A DNA stretch of 64,000 nt from Cladorrhinum sp. PSN259 (Eukaryota; Ascomycota; Sordariomycetes; Sordariales; Podosporaceae), in contig MU867079.1 in the NCBI GenBank assembly GCA_033725935.1, positions 1 through 64,000 of the forward strand, given 5' to 3'. Shown one piece after another: positions 19,851 to 31,411 of the stretch (positions are counted from its first letter, which is position 1; each line of letters begins with the position of its first letter). Position numbers and translations under genes: made by a program. Under the pieces are notes generated by a model that worked only from the letters and a program-made list of their open reading frames with translations, did not search any database and was not told the DNA's origin.

Positions 19851-21530
19851 TCAAATAAGCCGTCTCTTTTTCCTAGGACGGCTGATATCATTACCATCGC
19901 CATCTGTATCTTCATCATCTTCACCATTATTATCAGCATCTCTCTTCCGCTTCTTCCTCCTCTTACCGTTTTGTTTGTTAAGACGGCCCAATTTTCCCTT
20001 GATCGGCTTCGTGTCCTCACAGAAAGGATGCTTAAGCCGTGAGCGACGTGATATGGAGCTGAGTTCCGCCTTGGAGGGTAGTGTAGGAGGAGGAGTAGGA
20101 GGGATGAAGGAGCCTTTGGATTTAAAAGGGCGATTGGATTTATCATTCTGTCTAGAGACACTGGCTGGTTGATTTTGTGGGGTGCGGGAGGCAAGCTGTT
20201 GTTGGCAATGCCGCGCATATTGTTGATACTGAAGAGCAAACTGTTCTTGGTAATGCCTCGCATATTGTTGATACTGGAGAGCAAACCGGTATTGGTAATG
20301 CCATGCATATTGCTGATATTGAAGAGCCTGTTGTTGATACTGGGCCACATGCGGATAATGGGGCTGTTGTTGATACTGAAGATTATACGGGTATTGGTAT
20401 TGGGGTTGCGGAGTTTGGGGTGGTTGGCTTTTGGGAGCCGGGATTTTGGATTGGCTTTTAGATTGCTTATATAGCGACTTCGTGAATGGAAGAGGCCGAA
20501 TCAGTTTTTGTCGGCGATGACGCTCCTCAGAGGGGCTGGGAGGAGAAGCCTCTCCTTCCGGCGAAATTATTTCAAGTGCTCCTTCACTTGCAATCGGAGA
20601 ACCACCTCGCAGACGCATAGAGTTACGTTCCTCGCCGCTGCCGGATAAAGGATTGGCGGAGGTATCTGAACGACCCGGGTAGAAGTTGGATTCGAACGAC
20701 TCGGTAATATCTTCGTCTTCACTGTGCACCGACCCGCCGGCTCGCGACTTGGCATCTCCTGGATCCGTGGCGGCTTCAACCGTATCGACCGTATGCTCGT
20801 TTTCACCTGTACATGACTGGTCGGTGGAGATATCACTGCTGAGCCACTGGTCGACTGTGATGTTGGGGCTAACTGGGTCCTCATAGGCTTCGATCGAGTC
20901 GATAACACGCTCAAGATGACTGCTGAAGAGTTTGTTGACGGGGCTGTCGAGGTTTTTTGGGGTCTTCAATGGCCTCGATTGACCCGAAACATGCTCGTCG
21001 TCATTTCCCAGATATTTGTCGGCGGGAGTGTCGAGACAATCTGGGTCTCCATCAACTTGGATCATGTCAATAGCATCATCGTCATCACTGTCGACATATC
21101 GGTCCACGAGTGTGTCTGACTTGGCTTTCACCGTGTCTATGAGCTGCTCGTCATTCTGATCATCACTATTGGGAGATTGGTGGCCGGGGTTGTCTGTTTC
21201 AAGTTCAACCGTCTCAGTAGTATGGTTGTCATCCTCGTGGGCGAGAGAGGCGGCGCAATCCGGACTCTTGAGTTCGATCTTATCACTCATATCCTTGTTG
21301 TTGGTGATTAAAGATTCGTCGACGGGGCTGTCTGCCTTGGCTTCAACCGTATCCGTGGCATGCTCTTCATCCTCGTCGACAAGAGTTTCAGCGCAATCCG
21401 GGTCTTTGACCTCGATCACATCCATAATAGGCTCATCTTCACCGTCAATTGACTCATCACTGCTGATTGACTCGTCGTCCCAGTCCGTCTAGACTTGGAT
21501 CGAATCGAGAATCACCTCTTGGTCGTCCAT
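19851..21530 (-). CDS. Acidic, Q/Y-rich, disordered nuclear-type protein; early in-frame TAG
   Basis: The open frame from the ATG at 21425 gives 524 aa. A better-looking start at 21530 (MDDQEVILDSIQV) is separated from the rest by TAG at 21491-21489, after which TDWDDESISSDESIDGEDEP continues in frame. The N-terminal 260 residues are acidic, with loose repeats of the type DTVEAKADSPVDE. A central 16-residue Q/Y repeat (QYQQYARHYQ-QFAL, about 48 bp per unit, 20200-20350) follows. Then come two basic clusters (GKRRKKRKRD and RPRKKRRL) that look like nuclear localisation signals. No domain is recognised. The low-complexity Q/Y tract is prion-like in composition. The gene may start at 21425, or the TAG may be a recent nonsense mutation. 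Confidence 0.6.
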
Positions 21531-22837
21531 ATTGATGATATTGATGATGGCGTTGCTGCTGATAATATGTGTTGTGGTTGGATGACAGATTCGGAATTTT
21601 CTGCTCCCAAATTGACTGAATTGCAACGCAGGGTGTTGCATGATTGCTCCTTCCGCTCAAGTAGACTTGGATATGGAAGGTTCAACCACCGAGATTGTGA
21701 GAAAGGGACGAGATCACGTTCCATGTTTGTCAAGATTGCGACATGAAGATTACACCAACAGCGTTTGCCACATCCACATAGAAGAAAAAACACAATCATG
21801 ATACCTGTTTCCAACCCAGAGTCACAACAAGTCGGCGTCGGAGTCGGAGTCAGCGTCAACCATGTCGTCAAAAGCGGGCGGATGAAGTATCGGAGCGGAC
21901 TTTCCAAATTGGGGCCGAAAGTGATCCACAGCTTCCGCTGCCGCTATTTACCCCACTCTCAACATCACAACCTTTTGCTTTGTGATGATAACGAATTCCA
22001 ACACCATCAAATTGAATTGAGATTTTAGGCCACGGAGTCATCCAATCCCGAGAAATCTGAAGAAGCATGTATGTATCAACCAATCTGCAACCTCCAAACT
22101 CAAAAAGCCCGGGCCGCTCCGCCAAAACCTCGGATAAGGAAAATAAAAATAAGCCCCTGCAAGGACAAGAACATTGCCATTATTCACACCGACATCCCGT
22201 TCTGGAGAAAAGTAGAATACAAATTGAAAATTGGTCACAAGGACAAGTAACAAGAGCGGAGGTTCCATTGACGGAGTGTCAGATATGAGGGAACCACGGC
22301 CCGGAGATGGCTGAACTTCGGGAATTCGTATTTCGGCCGTGACCGCCAAGATGGCCGGCTCCCCGGTTGTTTTCGTCATTTTCTTTCAACTCTCTCTCCA
22401 TCGGTTGGTTTCCCCAATGATTTTGCACTAAGGAAAATCTTCGGAAGGAGTTTGAGAGGGAAGGAGGCAAAGGGAGGCGGCTAGCGGCAGGCAGAGTTAC
22501 ATACATACAGTAGTCTAGGGCCTAGGCAGGTATCGCGCATGCATGCTTTTTGTTCTGTTTGGGGCAGTTATTCCCGGCCGCTTGATCTCTAGGTTTTTCT
22601 CTCCTCTTTTTTTTTCTTCTTCTCTGTCACGGAGTGTCCATATTTGCTCACCTACCTAATATATAAAAATAAATCCGCGGGATAGAAAAAAAACATACGG
22701 TGTGATTGATAGAGGAGTCTGGTGTGGGATGAGAGAAGAAGGTGTATAAGAATATCACCCATCATTTCCCCCATCCCCCCTTCTCATCCCTTCCGTCCTC
22801 CATCATCCACCTCCCCATCATCCATCGTTTATCGTCT
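21531..22837. other. Intergenic, no gene seen
   Basis: This is the region between the starts of two divergent genes. It contains pyrimidine-rich stretches and poly-T near 22600. No motif-bearing frame was found. Confidence 0.55.
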
Positions 22838-24256
22838 ATGATGGCCTCCTCAGAAAAAATCACGGGCACCGACTCCCTCCCCATAAACGAGTCACCCGAA
22901 AAACCAACAGACCTCACAACCTCATCAACATCCGATGCCGAAGAACGCACCACCCCCAGCACCGAAATCCAACAGAAATGGAACCAATCGACAACCAACA
23001 TCGTCCGCTACTTTTCCACCCTGTACGTCTTCATCCTGATGGGCATGACGGACGGCGCGGTCGGCGCCCTGCTCCCGGAGATCGAAACCTACTACGACGT
23101 CACCTACACCGTCGTGTCCCTGGTCTTCCTCTCCCCCTTCGTCGGGTACCTGCTCGCCGCCCTGCTCAACAATCTCATCCACCACTACCTCGGCCAGCGC
23201 GGAATCGCGGTATTGGGTCCCCTGTGTCGCCTCGTGGGGATGATACCGCTTGTCTTCCACCCGCCTTACCCTGCCTTACCTGTCGTTTTGCTATTCACTG
23301 GATTCGGCAACGGGATCGAAGACTCGGCTTGGAACGCGTGGATCGGAAACATGCAGCAAGCCAACGAGCTTTTGGGATTCCTGCACGGCGCGTACGGGTT
23401 GGGCGCCACGATAGGGCCGTTGATTGCGACGGCGATGGTGTCAAAGGGCGGGCTGGAGTGGTACTACTTTTACTACGTGATGCTGGGGCTGGATGGGTTG
23501 GCGTTGGTCTTGCTGACGGGGGCGTTTTGGAGCGCCACGGCCAAGGTGTATAGGGAACAGTTCCTGGATGTTACGGGCGGGAAGAGGACCACGACGAGGA
23601 CGATACTGAAGGAGCCGGTTACGTGGCTGATTGCGCTGTTTCTGCTGGGGTACGTCGGAGCCGAGGTCAGTTTGGGCGGGTGGATAGTCATGTTCATGCG
23701 GAGGGTGAGAGGGGCGGAGCCTTTCATGGCTGGACTGTGCGTTACGTTTTTTTGGCTGGGATTGACTGTCGGTAGAGTTTTGCTTGGGTTCGTGACGGGG
23801 AGGATCGGGGAGAAGTTGGCTATCACCGTCTATTTGGCTTTGAGTGTCGCGTTTCAGGTGCTGTACTGGCTTGTGCCCAACTTTGCGGCCTCGGCGACTT
23901 TTGTTAGTTTCCTGGGCTTCTTTTTGGGGCCTTTGTTCCCTGCTGCCATTGTTGCGGCTACCAAGTTGCTTCCGAGCGATTATCACGTTTCGGCTATCGG
24001 GTTTGCGGCTGCGTTCGGTGGTGGTGGAGCGGCGATTTTCCCTTTTGTGGTGGGTGCTATTGCGCAGAGCAAGGGCGTGGAGGTTTTGCAGCCGATTTGC
24101 TTGGCTATCTTGATCTTTATCTTGTTGATGTGGTGGATGTTGCCTGGTGGGTTGAGGCCGGGTGGGTTGGAGAGAGCGAGGGAGAACAAGGAGGGGGTTG
24201 GACATGAGGCGAAGCTTGCTGTGAGATGGGTGAAGGGAAAGCTTAGATCTGATTAG
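22838..24256 (+). CDS. Major facilitator superfamily transporter, BSC6/FucP-like
   Basis: An intronless 472-aa protein from the first ATG (22838; a second ATG follows at once). A hydrophilic Thr/Ser N-terminus of about 55 residues precedes some 12 hydrophobic helices. The first carries FILMGMTDGAVGALLPEIETYY, cut here to its recognisable core GMTDGAVGALLPEIE. Helix 4-5 has GFGNGIEDSAWNAWIG and helix 5 LHGAYGLGATIGPLIATAM. Helix 8 has GRVLLGFVTGRIGEK, the second-half equivalent of the MFS A-motif. This arrangement is that of the yeast Bsc6-like/fucose-permease-like MFS branch. The substrate is unknown. It is followed in tandem by an MCH1-like transporter 740 bp downstream; the two belong to different MFS families, so no joint function is implied. 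Confidence 0.88.
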   Translation: MMASSEKITGTDSLPINESPEKPTDLTTSSTSDAEERTTPSTEIQQKWNQSTTNIVRYFSTLYVFILMGMTDGAVGALLPEIETYYDVTYTVVSLVFLSPFVGYLLAALLNNLIHHYLGQRGIAVLGPLCRLVGMIPLVFHPPYPALPVVLLFTGFGNGIEDSAWNAWIGNMQQANELLGFLHGAYGLGATIGPLIATAMVSKGGLEWYYFYYVMLGLDGLALVLLTGAFWSATAKVYREQFLDVTGGKRTTTRTILKEPVTWLIALFLLGYVGAEVSLGGWIVMFMRRVRGAEPFMAGLCVTFFWLGLTVGRVLLGFVTGRIGEKLAITVYLALSVAFQVLYWLVPNFAASATFVSFLGFFLGPLFPAAIVAATKLLPSDYHVSAIGFAAAFGGGGAAIFPFVVGAIAQSKGVEVLQPICLAILIFILLMWWMLPGGLRPGGLERARENKEGVGHEAKLAVRWVKGKLRSD

Positions 24257-24996
24257 AGGGGGGGGTTAAGGAGGTGGTGGTTTTCATAATTGACATGTAT
24301 AGACTCTATGGTTATGATGATGTATGGTAATGATATTTTCTAGTTTTGAACTCATGGCTTGATTTTTGCATGAGAATCAGTATTATATGTCTTGACGGTC
24401 TTATTATGAATCTGATCTTGTCAGTACAACCACACCTTATATCATATAACTCGTGTGGTTGTTGACACCCCCTTTTCTATAAATACCGTAATTAATTACA
24501 TCAAGTGTACGGAATACAATACCACAAAACAAAGTGGGTCCTGACCGCCTCGCCGACAGGGATCTGTCTTACCACAAACCGCGCTGGCTCCACGCACTGA
24601 CAGGCAGCTGAGGTCATTTGACAATTGCCATGTTCTTGCGCCCTGCTTTCCCATCTCCCCCGGTGGCTGTCTGTCATCCATCCGTTCCGCCCATGACAGA
24701 TGCTGTGCAACACCACTTGAACCTGTCAATTCCCTTTTCCTTTATATCTTCCTCTGACTCACATCATTAACCACAGTATTCCCTAAAAGTGGTTTCGTGA
24801 AGATGCGACACTGGTTCCGCGCTTCAATCAACCCCGCGACGGCTTAATAGGCCGATACCTTGTTCGAACCAACCGCCTTACCGACCGTACCGAAACGAGT
24901 TTCCATTATCCCTACCTTCCTTCCCCTTCGTCGCTCTCTACATCTCTACCTCTACAACCTCTCTCTACATCTATCTCTACAATACCAAACGCCAAA
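24257..24996. other. Intergenic between two MFS genes
   Basis: It holds the 3' flank of the first transporter and the pyrimidine-rich CTCTAC leader (about 24930-24985) typical of fungal 5' UTRs. No gene seen. Confidence 0.6.
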
Positions 24997-26796
24997 ATGT
25001 CTTCCTCCTCCGACCGCCCTCCCCCCGCCTATCCAGCGGAATCAGCCCCCCTCCTCCGCTCCCGCTCCTCAGTCTCAACCCTCTCACCAGCCTCTTCCAT
25101 CCGCTCCCTTTCTCCTCCTGCCTCCCGACGCGGCTCTTCCTCCAGCTCCTTATTAACAACCCGCCGCGCCCTCCTCGCTTCCTTCCTCTCATCCCTCCTC
25201 ACCTCCCTCTCCGCGGGCTCAATAACAATCTTCTCCCTCTACGCCCCCGTCCTACAATCGAAACTGCATTACTCCCAGTACCGCATTAATGGACTGGCCT
25301 CGGCTGCCAGTATAGCAATGTACATGCCCGTTTCGCTGCTGGGATACTACTGCGACCGGGTCGGACCCGCGCCTCTCTCGCGTCTTGCTGCTCTGTTGTT
25401 TGGGGTGGGGTACGCCGGTGCTGCGGTAGTGTTCAAAGCTGAGGCTGAGACTGGTGCAGGAGTAGAGGATGGTGAAAAATGGGGAGGATGGTATTTCATG
25501 ATGGTGGCCGCGTTCGTGGCGATTGGCATGGGGACTTGTTCAATGTACATGGGTGCCGTGGCTACGTGTGCCAAGAACTTTGGCAAGGGCAAGAACAGGG
25601 GGTTGGCGCTTGCTGTGCCTATTGCTGCGTTTGGGTTGAGCGGGATGTGGATGAGTCAGGTTGGGGATCGGTTCTTCTCGAGGGTTGATGGGAATGGACT
25701 TAGGGAGGTTGATGTGGTTAGCTTCTTTGGGTTCCTGGCTGGGTTGCTGGTCATTGTTGGGTTGGTGGGTAGTATGGGATTGAAGATTGTTGATGAGGAG
25801 GAGATTATTGAGCAGGCGGTTGAGGAGCTTGAGAGGAGTGGGATCTTGGATGGGAGTAGGGTCGGGTATGGTGCTCTTTCGGCTACGTTGGAACGAGGAG
25901 AAGGTACATTTGTCGAGGATATGGAAGGCGCTGGGATCTTGCAGCCTAGGAAGGATGCTGATGATGATGAGAGTGAGGAAGATGGGGAGGAGGCGTGGCT
26001 GAAAAAGCAGTGGGTGTTGAATGCCGAGACGAGAGCGTTCCTGACGGACCATACGATGTGGTGTTTCGCGCTGGGGTTCTTCTTCATGATTGGGCCCGGA
26101 GAGGCGTTTATCAATAACATGGGCACTGTTATCAAGACGCTCTATCCACCGTCATTGCATTTTGTGGGAACGGAGACGTCGGCGGCTACGCATGTCTCGA
26201 TTGTGGGCATTACGAGCACGATTATTCGTCTCCTGACGGGCACGCTGACGGATTTGCTTGCGCCGAGCCCCCAGGCTAGACATGTACAGCTTTCGGCTTC
26301 GATTGGGTCGCTCAGAGATGAGGATAAACGGCGGTTTTCCGTCTCGAGGGTTAGCTTTTTGCTGTTCTTCGCTGTGGTTTTGTCTCTAGGGTTAGCTGGT
26401 CTCGCATCCGGTTTGGTACAGAATCATGGAGATCGGTTGTGGATCATTTCGGGTCTGGTTGGAGCTGGTTATGGTGCTGTGTTCAGTTTGACTCCCATTA
26501 TTATCACGGTTATTTGGGGTGTCGAGAACTTTGCCACCAATTGGGGTATTGTTGCCATGTTCCCGGCTCTTGGATCTACCATGTGGGGGCTTGTATATTC
26601 TGCTGTGTACCAGAGTGGTGCTCACAGGCAGTCACTTGGTGGTGCTGCGGAGGGGCAGGATAATCTCTGTTATGGAACGGAATGTTATGCTGCTGCGTTT
26701 TGGGCCATGGCTGCGAGCGTATGGGTTGCTTGTGGTCTCGTTTTGTGGGCTTGGAAGGGTAGAGATGGGTGGTCACAGAGGGGTATTGTCGTTTGA
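24997..26796 (+). CDS. MCH1: MCH1-like MFS transporter (monocarboxylate transporter homologue)
   Basis: An intronless 599-aa protein starting MSSSSDRPPPAYPAESAPLL. A Ser/Pro-rich cytosolic N-terminus of about 60 residues precedes the first helix. The signature block LQSKLHYSQYRINGLASAAS with MYMPVSLLGYYCDRVGP matches fungal Mch1, in which YCDR-GP stands in for the MFS A-motif. A long acidic central loop (DDDESEEDGEEAW) separates the two six-helix halves. The C-terminal half has GPGEAFINNMGTVI and VENFATNWGIVAMFPALGST, both conserved in this family. Yeast Mch1 is vacuolar and does not transport monocarboxylates under tested conditions, so the substrate is open. Assignment to the family is firm. 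Confidence 0.9.
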   Translation: MSSSSDRPPPAYPAESAPLLRSRSSVSTLSPASSIRSLSPPASRRGSSSSSLLTTRRALLASFLSSLLTSLSAGSITIFSLYAPVLQSKLHYSQYRINGLASAASIAMYMPVSLLGYYCDRVGPAPLSRLAALLFGVGYAGAAVVFKAEAETGAGVEDGEKWGGWYFMMVAAFVAIGMGTCSMYMGAVATCAKNFGKGKNRGLALAVPIAAFGLSGMWMSQVGDRFFSRVDGNGLREVDVVSFFGFLAGLLVIVGLVGSMGLKIVDEEEIIEQAVEELERSGILDGSRVGYGALSATLERGEGTFVEDMEGAGILQPRKDADDDESEEDGEEAWLKKQWVLNAETRAFLTDHTMWCFALGFFFMIGPGEAFINNMGTVIKTLYPPSLHFVGTETSAATHVSIVGITSTIIRLLTGTLTDLLAPSPQARHVQLSASIGSLRDEDKRRFSVSRVSFLLFFAVVLSLGLAGLASGLVQNHGDRLWIISGLVGAGYGAVFSLTPIIITVIWGVENFATNWGIVAMFPALGSTMWGLVYSAVYQSGAHRQSLGGAAEGQDNLCYGTECYAAAFWAMAASVWVACGLVLWAWKGRDGWSQRGIVV

Positions 26797-27298
26797 TCTT
26801 CTTGTCTTTTTTTTCTTTTTGGGTATTTATATCGGGAACGGGTTAATTTGGGATGAATATGTGCGACATCTGGATGCATGGTTGGCGTTTATGGTTGAGC
26901 TTGTAACACTGCTAAAGATCTAGTGGGATCTTCCAGAATGGTATATAAATGCAGGTCCAGAGGTTGGACAACTGTACAATTCTTCTAGAACTAGCACAAA
27001 GTAACAATTTCTTTACAGACATCGCTGTTGCCCTTGAGTTCCATGCTCTGTTTTGAGGGAGAGGGCAATTCTATTATATAGACAGTGCGCGCACAGTGGA
27101 GATTGTACAGTACAGTACAAAGTTCTCACTCCTCCACTTTTTGAGCTTTTCAGACTCATTCAACTCATTCAGTCAACCTCTCACAACCACACGATTGGTT
27201 GGGACAAGCTTGTCCTTTTTTTCTACGCACCAAATTTGATGCCCTTTTATTAATTTCCATTTCTCACTGGGAACATCGAGGTTTAAAAGGTAAAAAAA
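26797..27298. other. Intergenic between MCH1-like gene and PPM2
   Basis: No gene seen. It ends in an A-rich context just before the PPM2 ATG. Confidence 0.6.
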
Positions 27299-30200
27299 AT
27301 GACAAGAAAACATAAAACCCCTCTTATTACCCAGGCGAGCCCGGACGGCGGCGGCGGCCAGCTTCCCAAATCGGCCCAGGCGAAAGCTCAAGACGATCAA
27401 GTGATGGGGACGAACTCGTCCTCGATAGTCTCGAAACGCTCCGTCGAGAAGCTCTACTACGCGAACGAACCAAACCACTACTTTCGGTACTTTGTCAACA
27501 AGTTCCAACGCCGCGCGCCCTTGATTAACAGGGGGTACTGGCTGCGATTGCGCGTCATTGATGTTTTGGTTCGTGATTTCTTGCGGAGACCACTGAGGCA
27601 AGGAAAAACGAAAAAAGTGGTGGTGAATCTCGGCTGCGGGAGCGATGTCTTACCCTGGCAGTGTCTCTCTCGGTACAAAGACGACTGCAAAGGGGTCAAG
27701 TTTGTTGATGTTGATTTCCCGGATTTGATTGAGCGGAAGAGAAAGACGGTTTGGGAGAACGAGGAGTTGGTCGGTGTTTTGAAGGGGGTGAAGGGGGGAA
27801 AGGAGGGGTTGATGATGACGACGGGTGAAGATAAAGAGAGAAAAAAGGTTGGGATCGTGTTTGAGAGTGACGAGTACGTGCAGATTGGATGTGACTTGCG
27901 GAATTTGGGGACGCTGCAAAAGAGTTTGGAGGAGGCGGTCGGCGGAAAGGATTTAATGGCTTGTTGTGAATTTGTGTTTGTGGCCGAGGTTTCGATTACT
28001 TATATGGAGATGGAAGGGGCAGATGGGGTTATTAAGTGGGCTTCTAGTGTTGGAGATGGTGAGCTTATTTTTTCCCTTTTTTTTTCTTCTTACAACTGGA
28101 GTATGATGGGATGGGCTAACAAAAAAAAAATTTCCAAAGCTGAGTTTGTGCTTTTGGAGCAGATCCTACCTGATGGAGAGAACCACCCCTTCGCTTCAAC
28201 CATGTTGAGCCACTTTCACAAGCTGAATACGCAGCTGAAGTCGGTACATGTGTATCCAGCTGTTACGGACCAGTTCAACCGGTTCACTTCCCTCGGCTGG
28301 GAGGACGTTCGTGTCTGGACGCTGTGGCAGGCATGGGCGGACGAGATTTTTCTTTCATCGGATGAGCGGCGTAGACTGGATGAGATCGAGCCGTTTGACG
28401 AGTGGGAGGAGTTTGCCCTCTTCGCTAGCCATTACTGCGTGGTTCGGGCGAGGACGGTTTACGAGGGTGAAAAGACTCTGCCTCCGTCAGTGCCTGATAG
28501 CAAGGCTGTATCGGCTCGGTCTGTTCAGGTACAGTTTGACGAAACTTCAGGCGCAAAAGGACAACGGCGGTTCGCGGCTTCCATGCAACCAACAAAGGAC
28601 GCGACATTGCTGAATTGTTTTGGCCTTGGACCGAAAAGTAGATTGCAGTCTTGTGATATCTTTTGTCAGGAGGGTGAGAGCAACTTTAGTTTTAACGATG
28701 GCGGCCCATCCAGCAGGATGTGTCATTCCATCACTGATCTTGGAGATTCCGCTATTTTGGTTGGTGGTCGTGGCTCTCCTTCAAGTCCGTTCAGGGATTG
28801 CTGGCTTTATAACAAGGAACAAAACGTGTGGACTCGGACAAGTGACCTGCCGACACCCCTTCATCGCCATTCCATCACGTCATTGGGAGACTCAGGATGG
28901 GTGTTGCTAGTGGGCGGCAGAGGGGAAACCGAGGTATTTGATGGATGTTTGGCTTTCCATGCCCAACATGGATGGGTAGAATGCGAAGTGGAGGGTGACA
29001 AGCCGGTGGCTGCCTACGGTGCAGTGCTTTGTTCCAACTCTGATGCATCAAGTGGAATCTACGCCGGTGGGATTGATGAGAACGGGATGTTTGTCGACCA
29101 GATCTTACGTTGGAAAGCAAGCTTTGACGATATCAAAGTATGTATCCTTGGTTTGCCTTGGTGTTTTGCTGGCTAACGACATGCAGAAACCAAAGATTAC
29201 ATTTACTCGTCTCTGTTCGGCCGGGGATCTCAGTGAGAACGAATCTCATCGACTTGCAGCAAGATTTGGAGCTTCATGTGTTCGACACGGTGACGAGTTT
29301 ATCTTGCTGGGCGGAGTAGCGAGAGATCATATTCTGGCTCACCAGGACGAAGTTGTGGCTCTATCTGTTACCGGAAACACCTTCAAGATCACTCAACGTA
29401 TCGTCAATCACGAAGAAGGCCAAACCTCTCAGCCTCGCCCCCTTTTCACTGGACACTCAACCGTCGCACTTGGTGGTGGTCAAATTGTGACTATGGGAGG
29501 TGGAGCTACGTGTTTCTCGATGGGAACATTCTGGAATAAGGGTGTTTACACCCTCCGGTTTTCATCTGACAAGAGTTCCCTTCTTTGGGTGCACCAGAAG
29601 ACCATCGATATCATCGCAGGCGAAAGAAGCTTTATGGCCCAGAAACAACCAGCAAACGGTGATGTACGTGCCCAAATCAAGTCAATCGAGCGGATTAAAC
29701 TAAAGACAAAAGACGACTTTGTCAAGATAGTACGGACTGGACGACCGGTAATAGTTGAGGGCTTGGACTTGGGCAGTTGTGTTTCTTCATGGAGCCTCGA
29801 ATACATTGCCGAAAAGGTTGGAAAGGAAAGCAAAGTATGTGAAGTTGATGACTGATGGTGTTGGATCCGTGACTGACCGTAACCAGGTTGTGGTCCACGA
29901 GGGTACCACCCAAGTGATGGATTTCAACGCCAAGAACTTCAAATACGTAACGACCGAGTTTGATGACTTTGCCAAGAGAGTGGCGCAAGGCGACAAACTG
30001 TATCTCCGGGCACTTTCCAATGAGAAGCCATCCGAGAAGCCGGCTGTGTTGGCTGAAGACTTTCCAGCGCTGGCTCCCGACTTTGTTCTCCCGGAGCAGT
30101 TGTCGCTTGTGGAGGAGAATCTCTTCAGCTCGGTGTTGCGGTTGTCCGGGCCTGTCAACATGTGGTTACACTATGATGTAAGTTTTGGTCCAGTTTGCCA

Positions 30201-30680
30201 CTCATTGGATTGCGATACTGATAATGATGACAGGTGATGGCGAATGTGTACTGTCAAATCGGTGGCTCCAAGCGTCTCATCCTCTTTCCTCCTTCGGATG
30301 TAGAGCACTTGTCGTTTGCTCCAGGCGCATCCAGCTCAAGCATCAATGTCTTCTCGTCTCTCGGATCTCCCGAGCTGGCGCATACACATCCTTATGAGGC
30401 CATCTTGGGCCCGGGAGAAGTCCTGTTCTTGCCTCCATTGTGGTTGCACACGGCCACGCCGACCTCTGACGCGAGCATTGCCGTGAATGTGTTCTTCAAG
30501 GATTTGAGTAATAGTTCATATGCCGCGGGCCGGGATGTCTATGGCAACCGCGACTTGGCGGCGTACGAGAAGGGGAGACAGGACGTGGCTCGGATTGCCA
30601 AAAGCTTTGAGAAGATTCCAGCGGCCGCGAGAGAATTTTATATCTTGAGACTTGCGGATGAGCTTCGTAAAAAAGCTTGA
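27299..30680 (+). CDS. PPM2: tRNA wybutosine-synthesizing protein 4 (leucine carboxyl methyltransferase + Kelch + JmjC)
   Basis: Five exons: 27299-28058, 28140-29137, 29187-29834, 29887-30177 and 30234-30680; 1047 aa. The N-terminal LCMT-type methyltransferase has KLYYANEPNHYFRYFVNKF and SAM motif VVNLGCGSDVLPW (108-120). A Kelch region follows (repeats with ILVGGRGSP, VLLVGGRGE, YAGGIDENG, ILLGGVA). The C-terminal JmjC/cupin carries putative iron ligands His897 and Asp899 (WLHYD) and His971 (LWLHTATP). The enzyme methylates and methoxycarbonylates yW-72 to complete wybutosine on tRNA-Phe, in the cytosol. The first intron (28059-28139, GTGAGC...AAAG) is 81 nt, has no stop in frame and can be read through; splicing gives GDAEFVLLEQILPDG, the family consensus. 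Confidence 0.93.
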
Positions 30681-31411
30681 TGTGGAAATAAGATATAGAA
30701 AAATCGTCCAAATCGTGTTGGTGGCACCTGAAATCGTCCCGTCACAGATCTGCGGCGTCCAATCAGAGGCGGAAGCATCCCATCGAGTCAGCAAGGCACA
30801 TGCGTCCAGGGACCTACCCGACAGGTCCCATTTTATCCATTTTTACTCAATATGTATGGTCAATGGGCGCCCAGACGGCGTGATTGCGGCATTGCATTGC
30901 GAGACATAACAGCAACAAAGCCTCTTTTGCGCCAATTTTAGAACCCTTTTCTTTTATTTGTTGTTTTTTACGTTGGTAATTTTCTATGTGCGTAACTTTG
31001 AAATTTTAAAAGAGAGCGAGAGCTTGAATAAAAGGCAGTTGATTTGGCTCCGAAACCACTCGGTGACTGAAAACCTTATTGGTCTACACACATCCGATCT
31101 TGTTATCTCCAGGATCCCTCGCCTTGTCGGCCTGTCGGTGTGGCGCCTTTGTGCGGTGTGGTCCGTGCTCAATTTCACTTGATTGGCGCCGTATACCCGG
31201 GATTTACCGGACCAATTTTTTTCAAGGTCCCTTTTTCCGAAGCCATCTTCCCAACCCTCACTTTTTCCAAAAAGGCTCATTTGCCAAAAAAAAAACGTCT
31301 CCGGAAACCTCTCAAGAAAAGACCCTCTCTTGACCACCTCGAAGCCCCCGAGTTGTCAAGACACCACCCCACTCCTTCTTTTTTTACAATATCATAAAAA
31401 CACCAGACAAA
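30681..31411. other. Intergenic, promoter of phosphate carrier
   Basis: The last 150 bp are pyrimidine-rich, with poly-T near the start codon as is common for highly expressed fungal genes. No other gene seen. Confidence 0.6.
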
